From Acidobacteria bacterium SCN 69-37 (GTDB lineage: Bacteria > Acidobacteriota > Vicinamibacteria > Vicinamibacterales > SCN-69-37), in NCBI GenBank assembly GCA_001724025.1, contig MEDJ01000021.1, positions 183,412 to 247,411 of the forward strand: a stretch of 64,000 nt of DNA, given 5' to 3'. The notes below the pieces were generated by a model that was not told the origin of the DNA, searched no databases, and saw only the letters and a program-made list of their open reading frames with translations. A program made the position numbers and the translations under genes. Positions 1-27,400 of the stretch are shown here, one piece after another (positions within the stretch are counted from its first letter, which is position 1; every line of letters begins with the position of its first letter).

Positions 1-3000
1 AACCGGCCCCGCCAGCCTGGCTGCCAGGCCGGCGACCGTCGGGGCCTCGAACAACTCCACCATCGAGATCTGCCGGCCGAAGACCTGCGTCACGCGGTTC
101 TGCACCTGCGCCAGCAGCAGCGAGTGGCCGCCGAGATCGAAGAAGTTCGCATCGACGGGCACGCTCGCGACCTTCAAGACATCGGCCCAGATCCCGGCGA
201 CGTCACGCTCAGTGGCATTGGCCGGTGCGCGCGGCGGTACGCGCGCGGCGACGACCGGTGCGGGCAGGGCCTGGCGATCGACCTTGCCGTTCGGCGTGAG
301 CGGCAGGACGTCAATCGGCACGCACACGGCCGGCACCATGTAGTCGGGCAGCGTGCGCCGCAGCGCCGCCCGGAGGCCGTCACCGTCGATGGGCGCGTCA
401 GCCACCAGGTACGCCACCAACTGGTCCTGCCCGGACTCGGCGGGCCGCATGGCCACAACGGCCTGTCGCACGCCCGGCTGCGTCAGCAACGCCGCTTCGA
501 TCTCGCCCAGCTCGATCCGGAACCCGCGCAGCTTGACCTGGTGATCGCGTCGGCCCACGAATTCGATCTGGCCATCGCCCCGCATCCGCACCAGGTCGCC
601 CGTTCGATACAGCCGCTCCGGCGCGTCGCCCGTCACCGCGAGCGTCACGAACTTCTCGGCGGTGAGCGCCGGACGGTGACGGTAGCCACGCGCCAGGCCC
701 GCGCCGCCAATCCACAGTTCCCCGACGACGCCCGGAGGCGCGAGGACGCCGGGTGAGGTCATGACGTAGGCGGTCGTCTCGGCAATCGGACGGCCGATCG
801 TCAGCGGCGCCCCAGCCGTCACCCGTGTGAGCGTCGACCAGATCGTCGTCTCGGTCGGCCCGTACAGGTTCCACAACCCGGCGCCGGCGGTCAGCAGGCG
901 ATCGGCCAGATCGCGCGGCAGCGCTTCCCCGCCGCAGAGCATCTTCAGTCCGGGCTGTCCGGTCCACCCGGCTTCGAGCAGCAGCCGCCACGTCGCGGGG
1001 GTGGCCTGAAGGATCGTCGCCCCGCTCTCGCGCAACAGGTCTGCGAGCGCGTGGCCGTCGATCGCCGTGGCGCGGTCGGCCAGCACCACGGTCCCGCCCA
1101 CGGTCAGCGGCCCGTGCAGTTCGAGTCCCGCGATATCGAACGACAGCGTCGTCACCGCGACGAGGCGGTCGGACGGACCGATGCCTGGATCGGCGTGCAT
1201 CGATCGCAGAAAGTTGACGAGCGCCGCGTGGGTGATCTGGACGCCCTTCGGCTGCCCGGTCGATCCCGACGTATACAGCACGTACGCCAGGTGATCCGGC
1301 GTGATCGCGAGCGGCGGCTCGGTCGATGGCTGCGCCGCCAGTTCCGCCGTCGACGTATCGACGGGGAACAACTCGACGCCCGGCAGCGACAGCCCCCGCA
1401 GGTGCGACTGCGTCAGGATCAACGTCAGGCCGGCGTCGATCGCCATGTAGGTCAGTCGATCCGCAGGAAACGCCGGGTCGAGCGGCACGTACGCGCCACC
1501 GGCCTTCAGAACCGCCAGCACCGCGATGACCATCTCTGCGGATCGATCCATCCAGATGCCGACGAGCGCATCGGGGCCGACGCCGCGCGCGCGCAGCACC
1601 CATGCCAGCTGATTCGCGCGGGCATCGAGCGCTGCATACGTCAATCGTTCTGCGCCGAACCGCAGGGCCTCGTTCGCTGGCGTTCGCGCCACCTGGGCAA
1701 CGAACAGCGCCGGCACGGTGGACGCTGCGCCGGCCGGCAGCGACGGCCCCCGGGCCGCGGCGCGCACTTCTTCCAGCCCCGTGCCCGGGCCCACGAGTGG
1801 CACATCTCCCATCCGCACGTCCGGCGTCGTCACGAACGCCTCGAGCATCACGCGATAGTGATCGGCCAGGCGCGCGATCTGCGCCTCGTCGAACAGGTCG
1901 GTGGCGTATTCGAGCCGCACACCGAACCCCTCGGAATGATCGAACACGTCGACGGCGAGATCGAAACGGGCCGTGCCTGTCGGCACCTCCACGACCTCGG
2001 CCTCGAGCGCGTCGAGATCCAGGTGCGTCACGCGGCTGCCGTGCAGCACGAGCATGACCTGGAACAGCGGCGACGTCTCGCGCGTGCGCGGCGGCGCCAG
2101 GAGATCGACCAGCACGTCGAACGGCATCTCCTGGTGCGCATAGGCGGCCGCCGCCATCGGCCTGACGCGCGCCAGAACCTCGCGCAGAGTCGGATCGCCC
2201 GACAGATCCCCCCGCATCACGAGGTTGTTCGCGAAGAACCCGACCATCGCCGCGGCCTCGGCCCGATGGCGGTTGGCGATCGCCGTGCCCACCGGTACAT
2301 CCGTCTCCCCTGTGTACCGCGCAATCAACGCCTGGAAGGCCGCAAGAATCACCATGTACGGTGTTCCGCCTTCACGACGAGCCAGCGTCCGCACGGCGTC
2401 GCTCAGATCGCGCGGCAGGACCGCGGCGACGGTCGCGCCCCGGCCCGATGGGGCCTGACTGCGCCGGCGATCCGAGGGCAGTTGGATCACGGCCAGCGGG
2501 GCCCGCAACTGTTCGCGCCAGAACGCACGCGCCTCGTCGATCGCGCCGCTCGTCAGCCACTGCTGCTGCCACGTGACGTAGTCGACGTACTGCACGGGCA
2601 GATCCGGCAGCCCGTGCGGCTGCCCGTGGCGCGCCGCGCGATAGATCACCTCGATCTCCCGGAGCAGGATCCCCACCGAGACGCCATCCGCGACGAGGTG
2701 ATCGACGACGAACGTGAAGACGTGATGGGCGGGCGCGACATGAATCAGCGCGGCCCGCAGCAGCGGCGGCGTGGCCATGTCGAACGGCCGCCGCGCGAAC
2801 GCCACGAGCCACGCCCGGATCGCCTCGTCCTGCGCCGCCGGCTCGAACGTCGAGACGTCGAATCGTTCGAGCGCCAGGGTCACGGCCGCGGCCACGCGAC
2901 ACACGGGGGCGCCGTCGACGGCCAGCAGGGCTGTGCGGAGACTCTCGTGGCGCCGCACCACTTCCGCGATCGCGTACTCCAGCGCGGCCACGTCCAGGGG

Positions 3001-3320
3001 GCCGCGCAGCCGGAATGCCGCCACCACGTTGTAGGCCGCACTGTCCGGATCGAACTGACGCAGGAACCAGAGCCGCTGCTGCGCGTGCGAGACCGGCATG
3101 GCCATCGTGCGCGGGACGGGGCGGATGCCCGCCTCGGCCTCGCGCTGCGCCTCGGCCCTGGCGCGCAGATGCGCCTTGATCGCGTCTCGCGATCCGGCCA
3201 GTTCCTCGCGAAGCTCGGCCGTCAGCGCGCCGCGCGGGGCGTTGACCGCGAGACGGTCGCCGTCGATCGTCAGGCGGATGTCGGCCGCCCGCAGACGCGC
3301 GAACAGCGGCTCCAGATCCG

Positions 3321-3324
<4 letters not shown>
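1..3324 (-). CDS. NRPS module TubC-docking/C/A(Gly)/PCP, cut by the left edge
   Basis: Non-ribosomal peptide synthetase, about 1,105 residues visible, with the C-terminus beyond the window. The N-terminal ~55 residues match a TubC-type beta-hairpin docking domain (LFARLRAADIRL, then RGALTAELREEL). A condensation domain follows (~65-500) with DHLVADG, so the catalytic second His and the DG of HHxxxDG are kept. The adenylation domain (~525-1020) has LYTSGSTGQPKG, NLYGPTE, YRTGDL and the C-terminal Lys in LTPNGKVDRQ. Aligned to GrsA, the pocket residues read D-I-L-Q-L-G-L-I-W, with K as tenth residue; this is the classical glycine code. A peptidyl carrier follows with FFDLGGHSL. The GTG start at 3324 overlaps the TGA of the upstream PKS (GTGA), indicating translational coupling. 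It should condense glycine with the chain handed over by PKS6. Whether more modules or a terminal thioesterase follow cannot be seen. Confidence 0.93.
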
Positions 3325-9824
<6,500 letters not shown>

Positions 9825-10028
9825 CCCTCGTCTCTCCGGCCGGCCCGGCGTCCTTGTTCACGTGCCCATCCCACTCGCCGCGCCCGGCAGGGTGCTCCAC
9901 GCTCCCGATGACATCCGGCAGACCCGCGCGGCCAGCATGGTACCAGCCACGCCTGCGCGGTTGTTCCCGACGCACGCCGGCCGACGCGGCGACTCCGCGG
10001 CCCACGGCCACGCTCACCTGATGCCCCG

Positions 10029-13000
10029 TCACTTCAGCTGCTCCAGTCGTGCGGCCAGCCGGGCTTCGAGTTCCTCCTCGGTCAGCATGTCGAGATCGAC
10101 ATCCTCACTGACCGCCGCAGGCGCAGCCTCCTCGCCCTGCGTCGCCCGTGCGACCGGCGACGACGCCTCGACGGACGTCTGCGCGAGTCGAGTCTCGAGG
10201 AATCCGCTCAGGGCCACGACGGTGGGATAGTTGAACGTCAGCGTCGACGGCAACGCCTGGCCGGTGCCCCGCTCGAGCCGGCGCTTGAGCTCGACCGACA
10301 TCAACGAATCCATCCCGAGATCGAAGAGCCCCGTCGTGTCGGCGACCGGCGCCCCGGCATCGAGACCGAGGACCGATGCCACTGCCGCTTCGACGAACGT
10401 CGTGATGACGTCGCGACGACGACTGGCCGGCACGCCGGCCAGTTGCGCAATCAGCGCCGGCGTGTTGGCTGCGGCCTCGACGGTCGCCGTCTGACGCATG
10501 GCAGCCGGTGTGGTGCCCAACTCGGCCAGCAGCGGTCGCGCGCGTCGCGCCTCGTGCACGGGCTTGAGCACCTTCCAATCGACAGCCGCCACGATCGCGC
10601 GGCGCTCGCCGCGCGCCATCGCACGGCCGAGAATCCGCAGAGCGTCTGGCGCCGGCATCGGTTCGAGTCCGACTTCGCGGAAGCCGCGCCGATCGTCGGC
10701 CGATGCCAGTCGCATGACATCCCACGTTCCCCAGTCGACGGCGATCGTCCGACACGTCGACGACGTCGCTGTTTCGGCCGTGGCATCGAGGAACAGATTC
10801 GCGGCCGCATAGTGCGCCAGTCCCGACGCGCCGATCAGCGCGGTCGTCGACGAGAACAGCACCAGGAACTCCACCGGCTCCCGCGCAGCCAGCCGCTCGA
10901 GCGCGATCGTGCCCTCGACCTTCGGCCGCAGCATGGCGTCGACCTGCGCCGGGGACAGATCGACGAACGCCGCGGCGCTCATCGCCGCGGCCGCGTGCAC
11001 GATCCCCCGCACGGGCGGGGCCCCCGCCTCGGCAATCGCGCGCACGACGTCGTCCATGGAAGACTCATCGGCCACGTCGCCGCGCAGGGCCAGCACGCGC
11101 ACGCCCATCGCCTCGATCTCGCGGATGGCCGGCGCGTCGGGCACGGGCGTCCGCCCGACGAGCGCAATGACCCGCGCGCCACGCGTCGCGAGCCAGCGGC
11201 CGACGACGAGACCGAGTCCGCCGTAGCCACCAGTTACGAGGTAGGTCGCGTCCGGCCGCAGCGAGATCTCCGGCCCCGACGGCTCGGGCGCAGGCCGCAG
11301 GCGACACACGTGCCTGTGACCGGCCCGCCACGCCGACTGATCCTCACCGTCATCGGCGTCGATGGCGGTGAGGAGCGCGATCGCGCGATCAGCAGCAGAC
11401 ACGTCGGGATCGAGATCGACGGCACCGCCCCATCGCGACGGGTGCTCCAGCGCGAAGACGCGCCCCACACCCCACACCGGCCGCTGCCATCGCGCGTCGG
11501 GCCGGATGCGGTCTGCCACGTCCATGGCACCGCACGTCGCGATCCAGACACGCCCGGCCGCCGGAGTCTGAGCGACAGCGGCCAGGCACCGGATGGGCGC
11601 GGCCACCGCCAACGTCGACGCCGCGCGCACGTCGCCGGCCGCGTCGCCGGCGTCCATCGCGCCGAGGTAGACCACCTCGTCCGCATCGGGCCACGGATCG
11701 GTCGACGCCACCGCGCGCGCGGTCACGCGATCGCCGCGCGCTTCCAGGTGCGCACGCACGTCCGCTACCACACGATCCGACCCGCCGACAATCGTCCACA
11801 CACGGCCCGTCACCGGCACGCGCGCCACGATCAGCGCCTGCTGCGCCAGCGCACCGGTCATCGTCTCGCCCGACGACGGGACGACGTGGACATCCTCGAA
11901 GCCGCTGTCCGCGAGCAGGCGCGTCCAGGCGTCGCGGCCGATCAGCGGGTGGCTGCCGCGCCGGTCCGTATCCGTGAAGCGCCACCACCCCTCCGTCAGC
12001 CCGAAGGTGAGATCCACCCAGCCCGCCGGCGTCACGCCCTCGAGCAGGATCAGCTGCCCGCCAGGCCGCAGCAGGCTCCGCGCATGCGCCACCGCCTGCG
12101 CCAGATCGGCAGCCGCATGGAGCACGTTCGCCGCGATGACGACATCGCAGCCGGCCGGTCGGAATCCCTGCACGACCGGATCGCGCTCGATGTCGAGCAA
12201 CGCGGTCGTGAAGCCGTCGTACGCGCCGAACTGCTCCCTCGCCCGCTCGAGGAACAGTGGCGAGAGATCGGTGAACGTGTAATCGATCGGCCGCGTCGCC
12301 AGGCACGGCAGGACAAATGTCGTTGTCCCACCTGTACCACCACCAATCTCAATGACCTGCAGCCGGCGTCCGTCGGGCAGCGCGGCCGTCGCCGCCGTCA
12401 AGGCCTCGACGATGGCCGTGTTGTACGTACGCGCATAGGGTGACTCGACGTACAACTCGCGCGCTTCGGCGAACGACCCGCCGGGGAACAGCAGTTGGAT
12501 CGGATCCTGGATGCCGCGCAGGACCGGGGCGAGCGCGCCGCCGCAGCGCCGGAGCAGGCGGAGCTCGCCCGCGGTGGCGGCAAAACGGGCGATCGCCTCG
12601 TCGTAGTCCGGCCCGGGATCGCGGTTGACGAGACGGCGATGGAGCTCCCACGTCCCATCGTCGTGCGACTGCACGATGGCCGCGTCGGCCAGCATGTGGA
12701 GCATCCGATCGAACAGCCGTCGATACCGCGGCAGCACACCGAGGGCGTCGGCCTCGGACGCGGCACGGAATCGCCGGCCGGGCGTGTCATCGAATCCGAG
12801 ACTCGCCAGTGCCGCCTGCACGTGCCCCACACTGAACTGATCGAGCCGCGGCAGCAGCGTGTCGTACACCGCCACCCCGTGATCGGCGGCCAGTTCAGTC
12901 ACGCGCGTGCGCACATCCGGCACGAACGCCGTGGGTCGCGCGAGATGCGGGGCGGCCGGGCCCGACGCGTCGATGACGGGCCAGTCGAGACGGTAGCAGA

Positions 13001-16000
13001 GACTGGCCGATGCGTGGGGCGACAGGGTGCTGTGCGACGCGCGCCGCACGGTCACGCCCGCGAGCACCCCGATGACCGATCCATCCTCGTGGCGGATCGT
13101 GAGATCGGCGTGCCACTCCGTCGCCCGCGCTCGCGTGTCTGCCGGCGTCCCGGTCTGCCGCAGACGGACGTGACACACGAACGTGCGCGGCAGCGGCCAC
13201 GTGAGTTCGAGGCGTTCGATGGCCGCCAGCAGGAACGGCTCGTCCCCATCGTCTTCGGCCGGCAGCGCGAGCCCGATCGTCTGGAGCGCACCGTCGAGCC
13301 GTCCGACGTGCGCCTCGTCGTCAGGCACCGCTGCCACAGACTCGTCCGGGCCGATACGCGCCAGTGCCTCGGCGCCCTGTTGCCTGACATCCCGAATCGT
13401 GCGGAACACGGGCCCGAGGTCGATGCCGAGCCGCCGCAGTCGATCGTAATAGTCGCCGCACGGCCGTGCGGGACCGAGGACCGCTTCGATGTCGGCGAGT
13501 GGCCGCGTGTCGGCGCCTGCATACGCATCGCCCGCGATCGCGACCAGGCGTCCGGCGGCATGGCGTACCCAGTCATCCTCGCGAACGGTGCGACTGTAGA
13601 TCTCGAACCGCCGCGTCCCGTCGCGTGCCACGGGCATGTGGATCTGCACCACACGGCCGTCGACGGCAGCCCCGGTCTCGTCGACTTCGGCCACGACCAG
13701 CGGCACGCCGATGGTGAAATCGACCACGGCGCGCGGGGCCCCGATCGCCGCGGCCGACGCCTGGACGAGGGCGAGCATCATCGGTGCCGGCACGATGGAC
13801 GTCCCGTGGACACGATGGCCGTCCAGGCAGGCCGGACGATCGACGCGCAGGACGGTCTCGAACGTCGGGACCGCTGTCGACACGCGCGTCGGCGCCAGAG
13901 CGCGGCCTGCCGTGATCGGCTGCCACGCCGATGGTGACGCGAGCGTGGACGCGGGAATCCAGAACGTCCGCTCTTCGAAGGGATACGTGGGCAACGACAC
14001 GATACGCGCGCCCGTGCCACGGCAGACGGCTGACCAGTCAATCGCCGCACCTGCGACATACAGGGCCGCAAGGGCGTCCATCACCTGCGTCCCCTCGTCC
14101 TGGCCACGCCGCATGGACGCGACGAGACAGGTATCAGTCTCGGGCAGCGTGCGCTGGGCCAGCGCCGTCAGCGTCGGATGCGGACCGACCTCGAGGAAAT
14201 GGCGGAACCCGCGCGCATGGAGCCACGCGATGCCGTCGGCGAAGCGGACCGGCTCGCGCAGGTGCCGTCGCCAGTACGTCGCGTCAGGCACGATCGCGGG
14301 CAGTGCTCCGCCCGTCACGTTCCACGCGATCGGCACACGCGGCGCCTGTGCGGGCACGCGGCGCGCCCGATCCTCGAGGGCGGCGAGCACCGGCTCGACG
14401 AGCGGGGAATGCGCCGCCAGCGACACCGCGAGCGTGCGTCCCTCGATCGGTACGGTTGCCAGGTCCGAGAGCAGCGCCTCGACAGCGCGGCGCTCGCCGG
14501 ACACGACCACGCTGTCAGCCGCGTTGACGGCCGCAATGGCCAGCCGCCCGCTGAACGGCGCGATCGCCGCTTCCACCTCGGCCCGCGACGCGAAGATCGC
14601 CGCCATCGCGCCACCGTCGGGCAAGGTCTGCATCAGCCGGCCGCGGTCCACGACCAGCGCAAACCCATCGTCCAGCGTGAACACGCCGGCCACGGCCGCC
14701 GCGACGTATTCGCCGAGCGAGTGGCCGATCACGGCCGATGGTGCGATGCCCCACGATCGCCACAACTCCGTCATGGCGTATTCGAGCGCGAACAGCGCGG
14801 GCTGCGCCCAGGCCGTGTCGTGAATCAGCGACGCGTCCGCGTCGGGGCCGTACAGCACGGACGTCAGCGTCCGCCCCGCCTCGTCGGCGCCCATCAGGTC
14901 CCGGCAGCGATCGAGAGCGTCGTGGAAGACCGGATACGTGTCGTACAGCTGCCGTCCCATGCGCGGCGTCTGCGCACCCTGCCCCGTGAAGAGGAACGCG
15001 ATCTCCGGCGGCTGGCCCGGGACGGCAGTTCCGACGTGCAGGGCCGGATGCGTCTCGCCGCGCAGGTACGCCTCGAGCGCCGCGATGACCGTCTCTGTGG
15101 TCTCGGCCACGACGGCCAGACGCTCGCTGTGATGCGCGCGGCCCATCCCGAGCGTTCGGGCCACATCGGCGATCGGCGGGCTGTCGGTCGTCAGCCGCGC
15201 GACGAGATCGCGGGCACGCCGCTCGAGCGCCTCGACCGTGCGCGCCGACAGCGGCAGGCAGTGGACGTGGCGCGACACCGGGGCCGGCTGCGCCACCGGC
15301 ACCGGGGCGTCTTCGAGGATCACGTGCGCGTTCGTGCCACTGAACCCGAACGAGCTGACGCCCGCGCGCCGTGGAGTCTCGCGTCGCGGCCACGCCACAC
15401 CGCCGGCCTCGACGCGTATCGGGTACGCCTCCCAGGCGATGTGCGGACTCGGCTCTGTGAAGTGCAGGTGCGGCGGAATGCGCTCGTGCCGCAGCGACAG
15501 GATCACCTTGATGACCCCGGCGACGCCGGCTGCCGACTCGAGGTGACCGATGTTCGTCTTGACCGATCCAATCAGCAACGGCCTGTCCGTCGCCCGCCCG
15601 GCACCAAGGGCTCCGGCCAGTGCCCGGACCTCGATCGGATCGCCCAGCGTCGTCCCGGTGCCGTGCGCCTCGACGTAGTCGACCTCGTGCGCCGCAACGC
15701 CCGCATCCGTGAGCGCCGCACGAATCACGGCCTCCTGCGCCGGGCCGCTCGGTACCGTCAGGCCACCGCTCCGGCCATCCTGGTTGACGGCTGTACCGCG
15801 AATCACGGCCAGGACGCGATCGCCGTCGGCTTCTGCATCCGCCAGCCGCTTCAGTACCAGCACGCCGCAGCCCTCGCCGCGCGAGAACCCGTCGGCCGCC
15901 GCGTCGAACGTCTTGCACCGGCCATCGGGCGCGAGCATGTGCGCCTTCGTCAGCGCGATGGTCGTCTCCGGCGCGCACATCACGTTGACGCCACCGGCCA

Positions 16001-16694
16001 GCGCCAGCCGCGATTCGCGCAACTGGAGGCTCTGACACGCCAGGTGCAGCGCGACGAGCGACGAGGAACAGGCCGTGTCGACAGAGACGGCGGGGCCCTG
16101 CAGGCCCAGGCAGTACGCGAGGCGGCCGGACGCCACGCTGTGCGCGTTGCCGGACGCGAGATAGGCATCGATGTGCTCGACGCCCCTGCCGATCGCACGC
16201 GAAAAGTGATCGCTGTTGCAGATGCCGAGGAAGACGCCGGAGGCGGATCCGGCGAGACTCTCGGGCGAGATCCCCGCGTCCTCGAGCGCTTCCCACGCCA
16301 CTTCGAGCATCAGTCGCTGCTGCGGATCCATCGTCTGCGCTTCGCGCGGCGAGATCCCGAAGAACGCGGCATCGAACCGATCGATCCGATCGAGGAAGCC
16401 CCCGTGTCGTACCGACATCCGGGCCGGCACGTCCGGATCCGGATCGAAATACCGATCGATGTCCCACCGATCGGCAGGCACCGGACCGATCGCATCGCGG
16501 CCCTCACGCAGCAGATCCCAGAACGCGTCGGGACTGCTGGCCCCGCCAGGCAACCGGCAGCCGAGGCCGACGACCGCGATCGGTTCGCGCGGACGCGGGC
16601 CGGCCTGCTCGAGCTGATCGTGCAGTTCGAGCGCCAGGAGCGCGAGCCGCTTCGGCGAGAGCCGACTGATGCGATCGAAGAAATCCGTGCTCAT
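10029..16694 (-). CDS. Type I PKS module 5: KS-AT-DH-cMT-KR-ACP
   Basis: Single-module PKS of 2,221 residues. It opens with a docking helix ([19 protein letters not shown]). KS (~38-465): Cys ~209 in DTACSSS, His ~343 and ~383. AT (~565-870): GHSLGE is intact, but the specificity loop reads SLAAHSP instead of HAFHSP or YASHSP, so the extender is uncertain (malonyl is most likely because the module has its own C-methyltransferase). DH (~925-1225): [12 protein letters not shown] and LDGALQ are complete. C-methyltransferase (~1270-1640): SAM motif [13 protein letters not shown] (~1817-2000): nucleotide loop TGGYGGLG and catalytic Tyr in LAHYAAAN, but the usual HAAG(V)LDD stretch reads HAAAAMSAA, so stereotype is not assignable. 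ACP: LGMDSL. No ER, so the expected unit is an alpha-methyl alpha,beta-enoyl group. The C-terminus ([16 protein letters not shown]) looks like a class 2 docking helix. The start lies 6 nt after the PKS4 stop codon. Confidence 0.94.
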   Translation of the reverse strand: MSTDFFDRISRLSPKRLALLALELHDQLEQAGPRPREPIAVVGLGCRLPGGASSPDAFWDLLREGRDAIGPVPADRWDIDRYFDPDPDVPARMSVRHGGFLDRIDRFDAAFFGISPREAQTMDPQQRLMLEVAWEALEDAGISPESLAGSASGVFLGICNSDHFSRAIGRGVEHIDAYLASGNAHSVASGRLAYCLGLQGPAVSVDTACSSSLVALHLACQSLQLRESRLALAGGVNVMCAPETTIALTKAHMLAPDGRCKTFDAAADGFSRGEGCGVLVLKRLADAEADGDRVLAVIRGTAVNQDGRSGGLTVPSGPAQEAVIRAALTDAGVAAHEVDYVEAHGTGTTLGDPIEVRALAGALGAGRATDRPLLIGSVKTNIGHLESAAGVAGVIKVILSLRHERIPPHLHFTEPSPHIAWEAYPIRVEAGGVAWPRRETPRRAGVSSFGFSGTNAHVILEDAPVPVAQPAPVSRHVHCLPLSARTVEALERRARDLVARLTTDSPPIADVARTLGMGRAHHSERLAVVAETTETVIAALEAYLRGETHPALHVGTAVPGQPPEIAFLFTGQGAQTPRMGRQLYDTYPVFHDALDRCRDLMGADEAGRTLTSVLYGPDADASLIHDTAWAQPALFALEYAMTELWRSWGIAPSAVIGHSLGEYVAAAVAGVFTLDDGFALVVDRGRLMQTLPDGGAMAAIFASRAEVEAAIAPFSGRLAIAAVNAADSVVVSGERRAVEALLSDLATVPIEGRTLAVSLAAHSPLVEPVLAALEDRARRVPAQAPRVPIAWNVTGGALPAIVPDATYWRRHLREPVRFADGIAWLHARGFRHFLEVGPHPTLTALAQRTLPETDTCLVASMRRGQDEGTQVMDALAALYVAGAAIDWSAVCRGTGARIVSLPTYPFEERTFWIPASTLASPSAWQPITAGRALAPTRVSTAVPTFETVLRVDRPACLDGHRVHGTSIVPAPMMLALVQASAAAIGAPRAVVDFTIGVPLVVAEVDETGAAVDGRVVQIHMPVARDGTRRFEIYSRTVREDDWVRHAAGRLVAIAGDAYAGADTRPLADIEAVLGPARPCGDYYDRLRRLGIDLGPVFRTIRDVRQQGAEALARIGPDESVAAVPDDEAHVGRLDGALQTIGLALPAEDDGDEPFLLAAIERLELTWPLPRTFVCHVRLRQTGTPADTRARATEWHADLTIRHEDGSVIGVLAGVTVRRASHSTLSPHASASLCYRLDWPVIDASGPAAPHLARPTAFVPDVRTRVTELAADHGVAVYDTLLPRLDQFSVGHVQAALASLGFDDTPGRRFRAASEADALGVLPRYRRLFDRMLHMLADAAIVQSHDDGTWELHRRLVNRDPGPDYDEAIARFAATAGELRLLRRCGGALAPVLRGIQDPIQLLFPGGSFAEARELYVESPYARTYNTAIVEALTAATAALPDGRRLQVIEIGGGTGGTTTFVLPCLATRPIDYTFTDLSPLFLERAREQFGAYDGFTTALLDIERDPVVQGFRPAGCDVVIAANVLHAAADLAQAVAHARSLLRPGGQLILLEGVTPAGWVDLTFGLTEGWWRFTDTDRRGSHPLIGRDAWTRLLADSGFEDVHVVPSSGETMTGALAQQALIVARVPVTGRVWTIVGGSDRVVADVRAHLEARGDRVTARAVASTDPWPDADEVVYLGAMDAGDAAGDVRAASTLAVAAPIRCLAAVAQTPAAGRVWIATCGAMDVADRIRPDARWQRPVWGVGRVFALEHPSRWGGAVDLDPDVSAADRAIALLTAIDADDGEDQSAWRAGHRHVCRLRPAPEPSGPEISLRPDATYLVTGGYGGLGLVVGRWLATRGARVIALVGRTPVPDAPAIREIEAMGVRVLALRGDVADESSMDDVVRAIAEAGAPPVRGIVHAAAAMSAAAFVDLSPAQVDAMLRPKVEGTIALERLAAREPVEFLVLFSSTTALIGASGLAHYAAANLFLDATAETATSSTCRTIAVDWGTWDVMRLASADDRRGFREVGLEPMPAPDALRILGRAMARGERRAIVAAVDWKVLKPVHEARRARPLLAELGTTPAAMRQTATVEAAANTPALIAQLAGVPASRRRDVITTFVEAAVASVLGLDAGAPVADTTGLFDLGMDSLMSVELKRRLERGTGQALPSTLTFNYPTVVALSGFLETRLAQTSVEASSPVARATQGEEAAPAAVSEDVDLDMLTEEELEARLAARLEQLK

Positions 16695-16700
16695 CGACGT

Positions 16701-24424
<7,724 letters not shown>

Positions 24425-24428
<4 letters not shown>

Positions 24429-27400
24429 GACTTCTCGATCCGCGACAACAGCAGGGCTTCGATCTCCGCGTCGGTCATTGCTGCCACGCGCGCCACGTCG
24501 ACAGGCTCGGCCGCGGCAACCACTGTCGCGTCCGTCGCGGGCGTCGGCGATGTCGCCCCGCCCGTCACACGGACGAGGAGATCGGCGGCAATCGCCTCGA
24601 TCGTCGGCCGATCGAACATCAGCGTGGCCGGCAGCGGCTCCTCGAAACCGAGGCCAATCCCGAGCTGGTTGCGGAGTTGCACGGCCATCAACGAGTCGAG
24701 TCCCAGATCCATCAATCGTGCCTGGCGACCGGGAACCTCCGTCGGATCCAGCTTGAGGATCCGGACCACGCAGTCGCGCACGAACTGCCGCAGCAGGTCG
24801 AGGCGCTCATCGGGCAGCGCCGCAAGAATCTGCTGACGCCGCGCCGCTCCCGACAGTTCGACGACGCCCGGACGTTGCGCGTCCTCTGCCGCGTCATCGT
24901 CAGCCGGTACGCCGCTGTCCGACACGCCCGCCGCGCCGCCCGCAGACGCCACGATGACGTGCTGCCCGAGAGCCGCGGCCGCACTGCCTTCAGACGGCCA
25001 GGCGGCCGCGTCGTCGAACCCGCGCGCCTTCAGGGCCGCGATCCACGTGTCGGCCGGGAGCAGCGGGCTGTCGGTCCGGAGATCATCGGCAAAATGCTGC
25101 CAGCCTTCAATCAGCCCGGTGGTGATGTCGAACCACGCCAGATCCTGCGTCGATTCGACGAGCAGCAGCAGGCCACCCGGCGCCACGAGCGATCGAATCC
25201 GATCGATGGCTGCTGCGAGATCGCGGCACGCGTGCACGGCGTTCGACGCGACGACGAGATCGAATCGCCGGCCGTCGAAGCCCTGGCCGGCGAGGTCGCG
25301 ATCGAGATCCAGCTCCGCGAACCGCAATCCCGGCGCCGTGGTGAACTCCGCCCGCGCGCGATCGAAGAAGAACGACGAGACATCCGTGTAGAGATATGTG
25401 GCCTCGTGACCGGCCAGGCACGGCAGCAGGGCGGCTGTCGTGCCGCCGGTGCCGGCGCCGATCTCGAGCACACGGATCGGTCGATCGCCACGCGCCGCCG
25501 CGAACGCCTCCACCGCACACGCGGCCAGGTCGTTGACGTAGCGCATGGTGGCCGATCGCCGGTACAGGCCGTCGGCGAGATCGAACGCTCCGCGCGGGAA
25601 CAGCGTGTCGAGCGGACTCTGCGTACCGCGAATCACACCGGGCAGCAGGTCCGCCGCGTGCCTGACGTAGTCGAGGAGTCCCGCGTTGTCGCGCAGGCGC
25701 GTGGCGACGTCGTCCCACGCCGCGGCCAGCAACGGCTCGGGTAGCGGCCGATCCGCGACGAATCCGTCAGGCTCGCGACGCAGCAGGCCGTGCGCGACGA
25801 GCCGCTCGAGCCAGCGGCCGATCAGACGCCCGAACGACGGCACCGCACCGATCCGATCGATGACCTGCTCGACAATCGCGCGATCGCCCGCGGACGTGAA
25901 GACACTCGACGCGCGCAGCACACTGGAGGTCAGGGCCACGGTCAACTGCTCGAGCGCCGTCCACGTGCGCGCATAGTCGGTCAAATCGATCCCGATCGGG
26001 CCGCGATCGGCCTGGCGCGCCAGCGCCGCCCTGACGGCCAGCCACGCGCGCCACCCGTCGGACGTCCGTGCCGTCGCCGGGGTCAGCCAGGCAGGCCAGC
26101 AGCGACGTTGCCGGAACGGATAGCGCGTCCAGGCCACCAGCCGACGACTCCCGGCGCGATCGAACGACGCCCAGTCGATCGGTGCGCCAGCCGCGTACAG
26201 GCTCTGCAGCGATTCGAGGATCACGTCCCAGTCGTCTTCCTCGCGCCGCAGCGACGGCAGACACGTGACGTCGTCCGGCGGCAGGCAGGCCGCCGCCATG
26301 CCGAGCAGCACCGGGTGCGGGCCGATCTCGATGAAGTGCATGCACCCGATCGCGCGCACCGCCCTGACCCCGTCCTCGAATCGCACGGGACGACGCAGGT
26401 GCTCGCGCCAGTACGCCGGGCGTCCGACGACGTCGAGCCCGGCAATGGCACCGGTGACGTTCGAGACGAACGTCGTGTGCGGAGCGGTGAAGGCGACGTC
26501 CGCCAGCGACTGCTCGAACCGATCGAGGATTGGATCCATCGCCGCCGAGTGCGAGGCGTACGTCACGCGCAGCCGCGACACGCGCACGCCGCGCGCCTCG
26601 AAGTCCGCCGCGATCGTGTCGACACCCGCCGGCGTACCGCTGACGACAACCTGCTCGGGCCCGTTATAGGCCGCGATGGACACGCCCGCGTCGTGCCGGG
26701 CCAGCGTCATTTCGACGTCGGCCGCTGGCGCCCCGATGGTCGCCATCGCGCCCGGCGTCGTCAGGCTGTCCACGCAGCGGGTGCGCTCGACGACGAGGCG
26801 CAGTGTTTCTTCGAGTGACAGGATACCGGCCACGTGTGCCGCGGCGTATTCGCCGAGGCTGTGGCCGAGCACGGCCGACGGCACGATGCCCCAGGACCGC
26901 CAGAGCGCGGCCAGCGCGATCTCGACGGCCACGAGCGCCGGCTGCCCGAACCGCGTCTCGTGAATCGGCGCTGTCGCGTCGGTGTCGATGCCCGGGGTGG
27001 CGAGGATGTCGGCCAGAGGTCGGCCGATCAGCGGATCGAGGATGCGCGCGGCTGCGTCGAGCGCGTCACGGAACACGGGGGCGTGCGCGTAGAGTCCGCG
27101 CGCCATGCCGACCGACTGCGCACCGCCGCCTGTAAACAGGAACGCTACAGATGGTGTTTCACTGACGGTGCCCGTCACGATTGCGCGCGGCCGTTCACCG
27201 CGACTGAAGGCGTCGAGCGCGTCGGCCATCTCGCCGGCGGTCGTGCCGCGAACCGACACCCTCTGCGCGAAGTGCGCGCGCCCCACGTGCGACGTGTAGC
27301 AGAGGTCCGACAGCGCCGCGTCCGATCGACGCAGCGTCGCGGCGCCGTTCTTCGCCAGATCGGCCAGCGCTTCCGGGGTCCGCGCCGACAGCGTGAGCAC

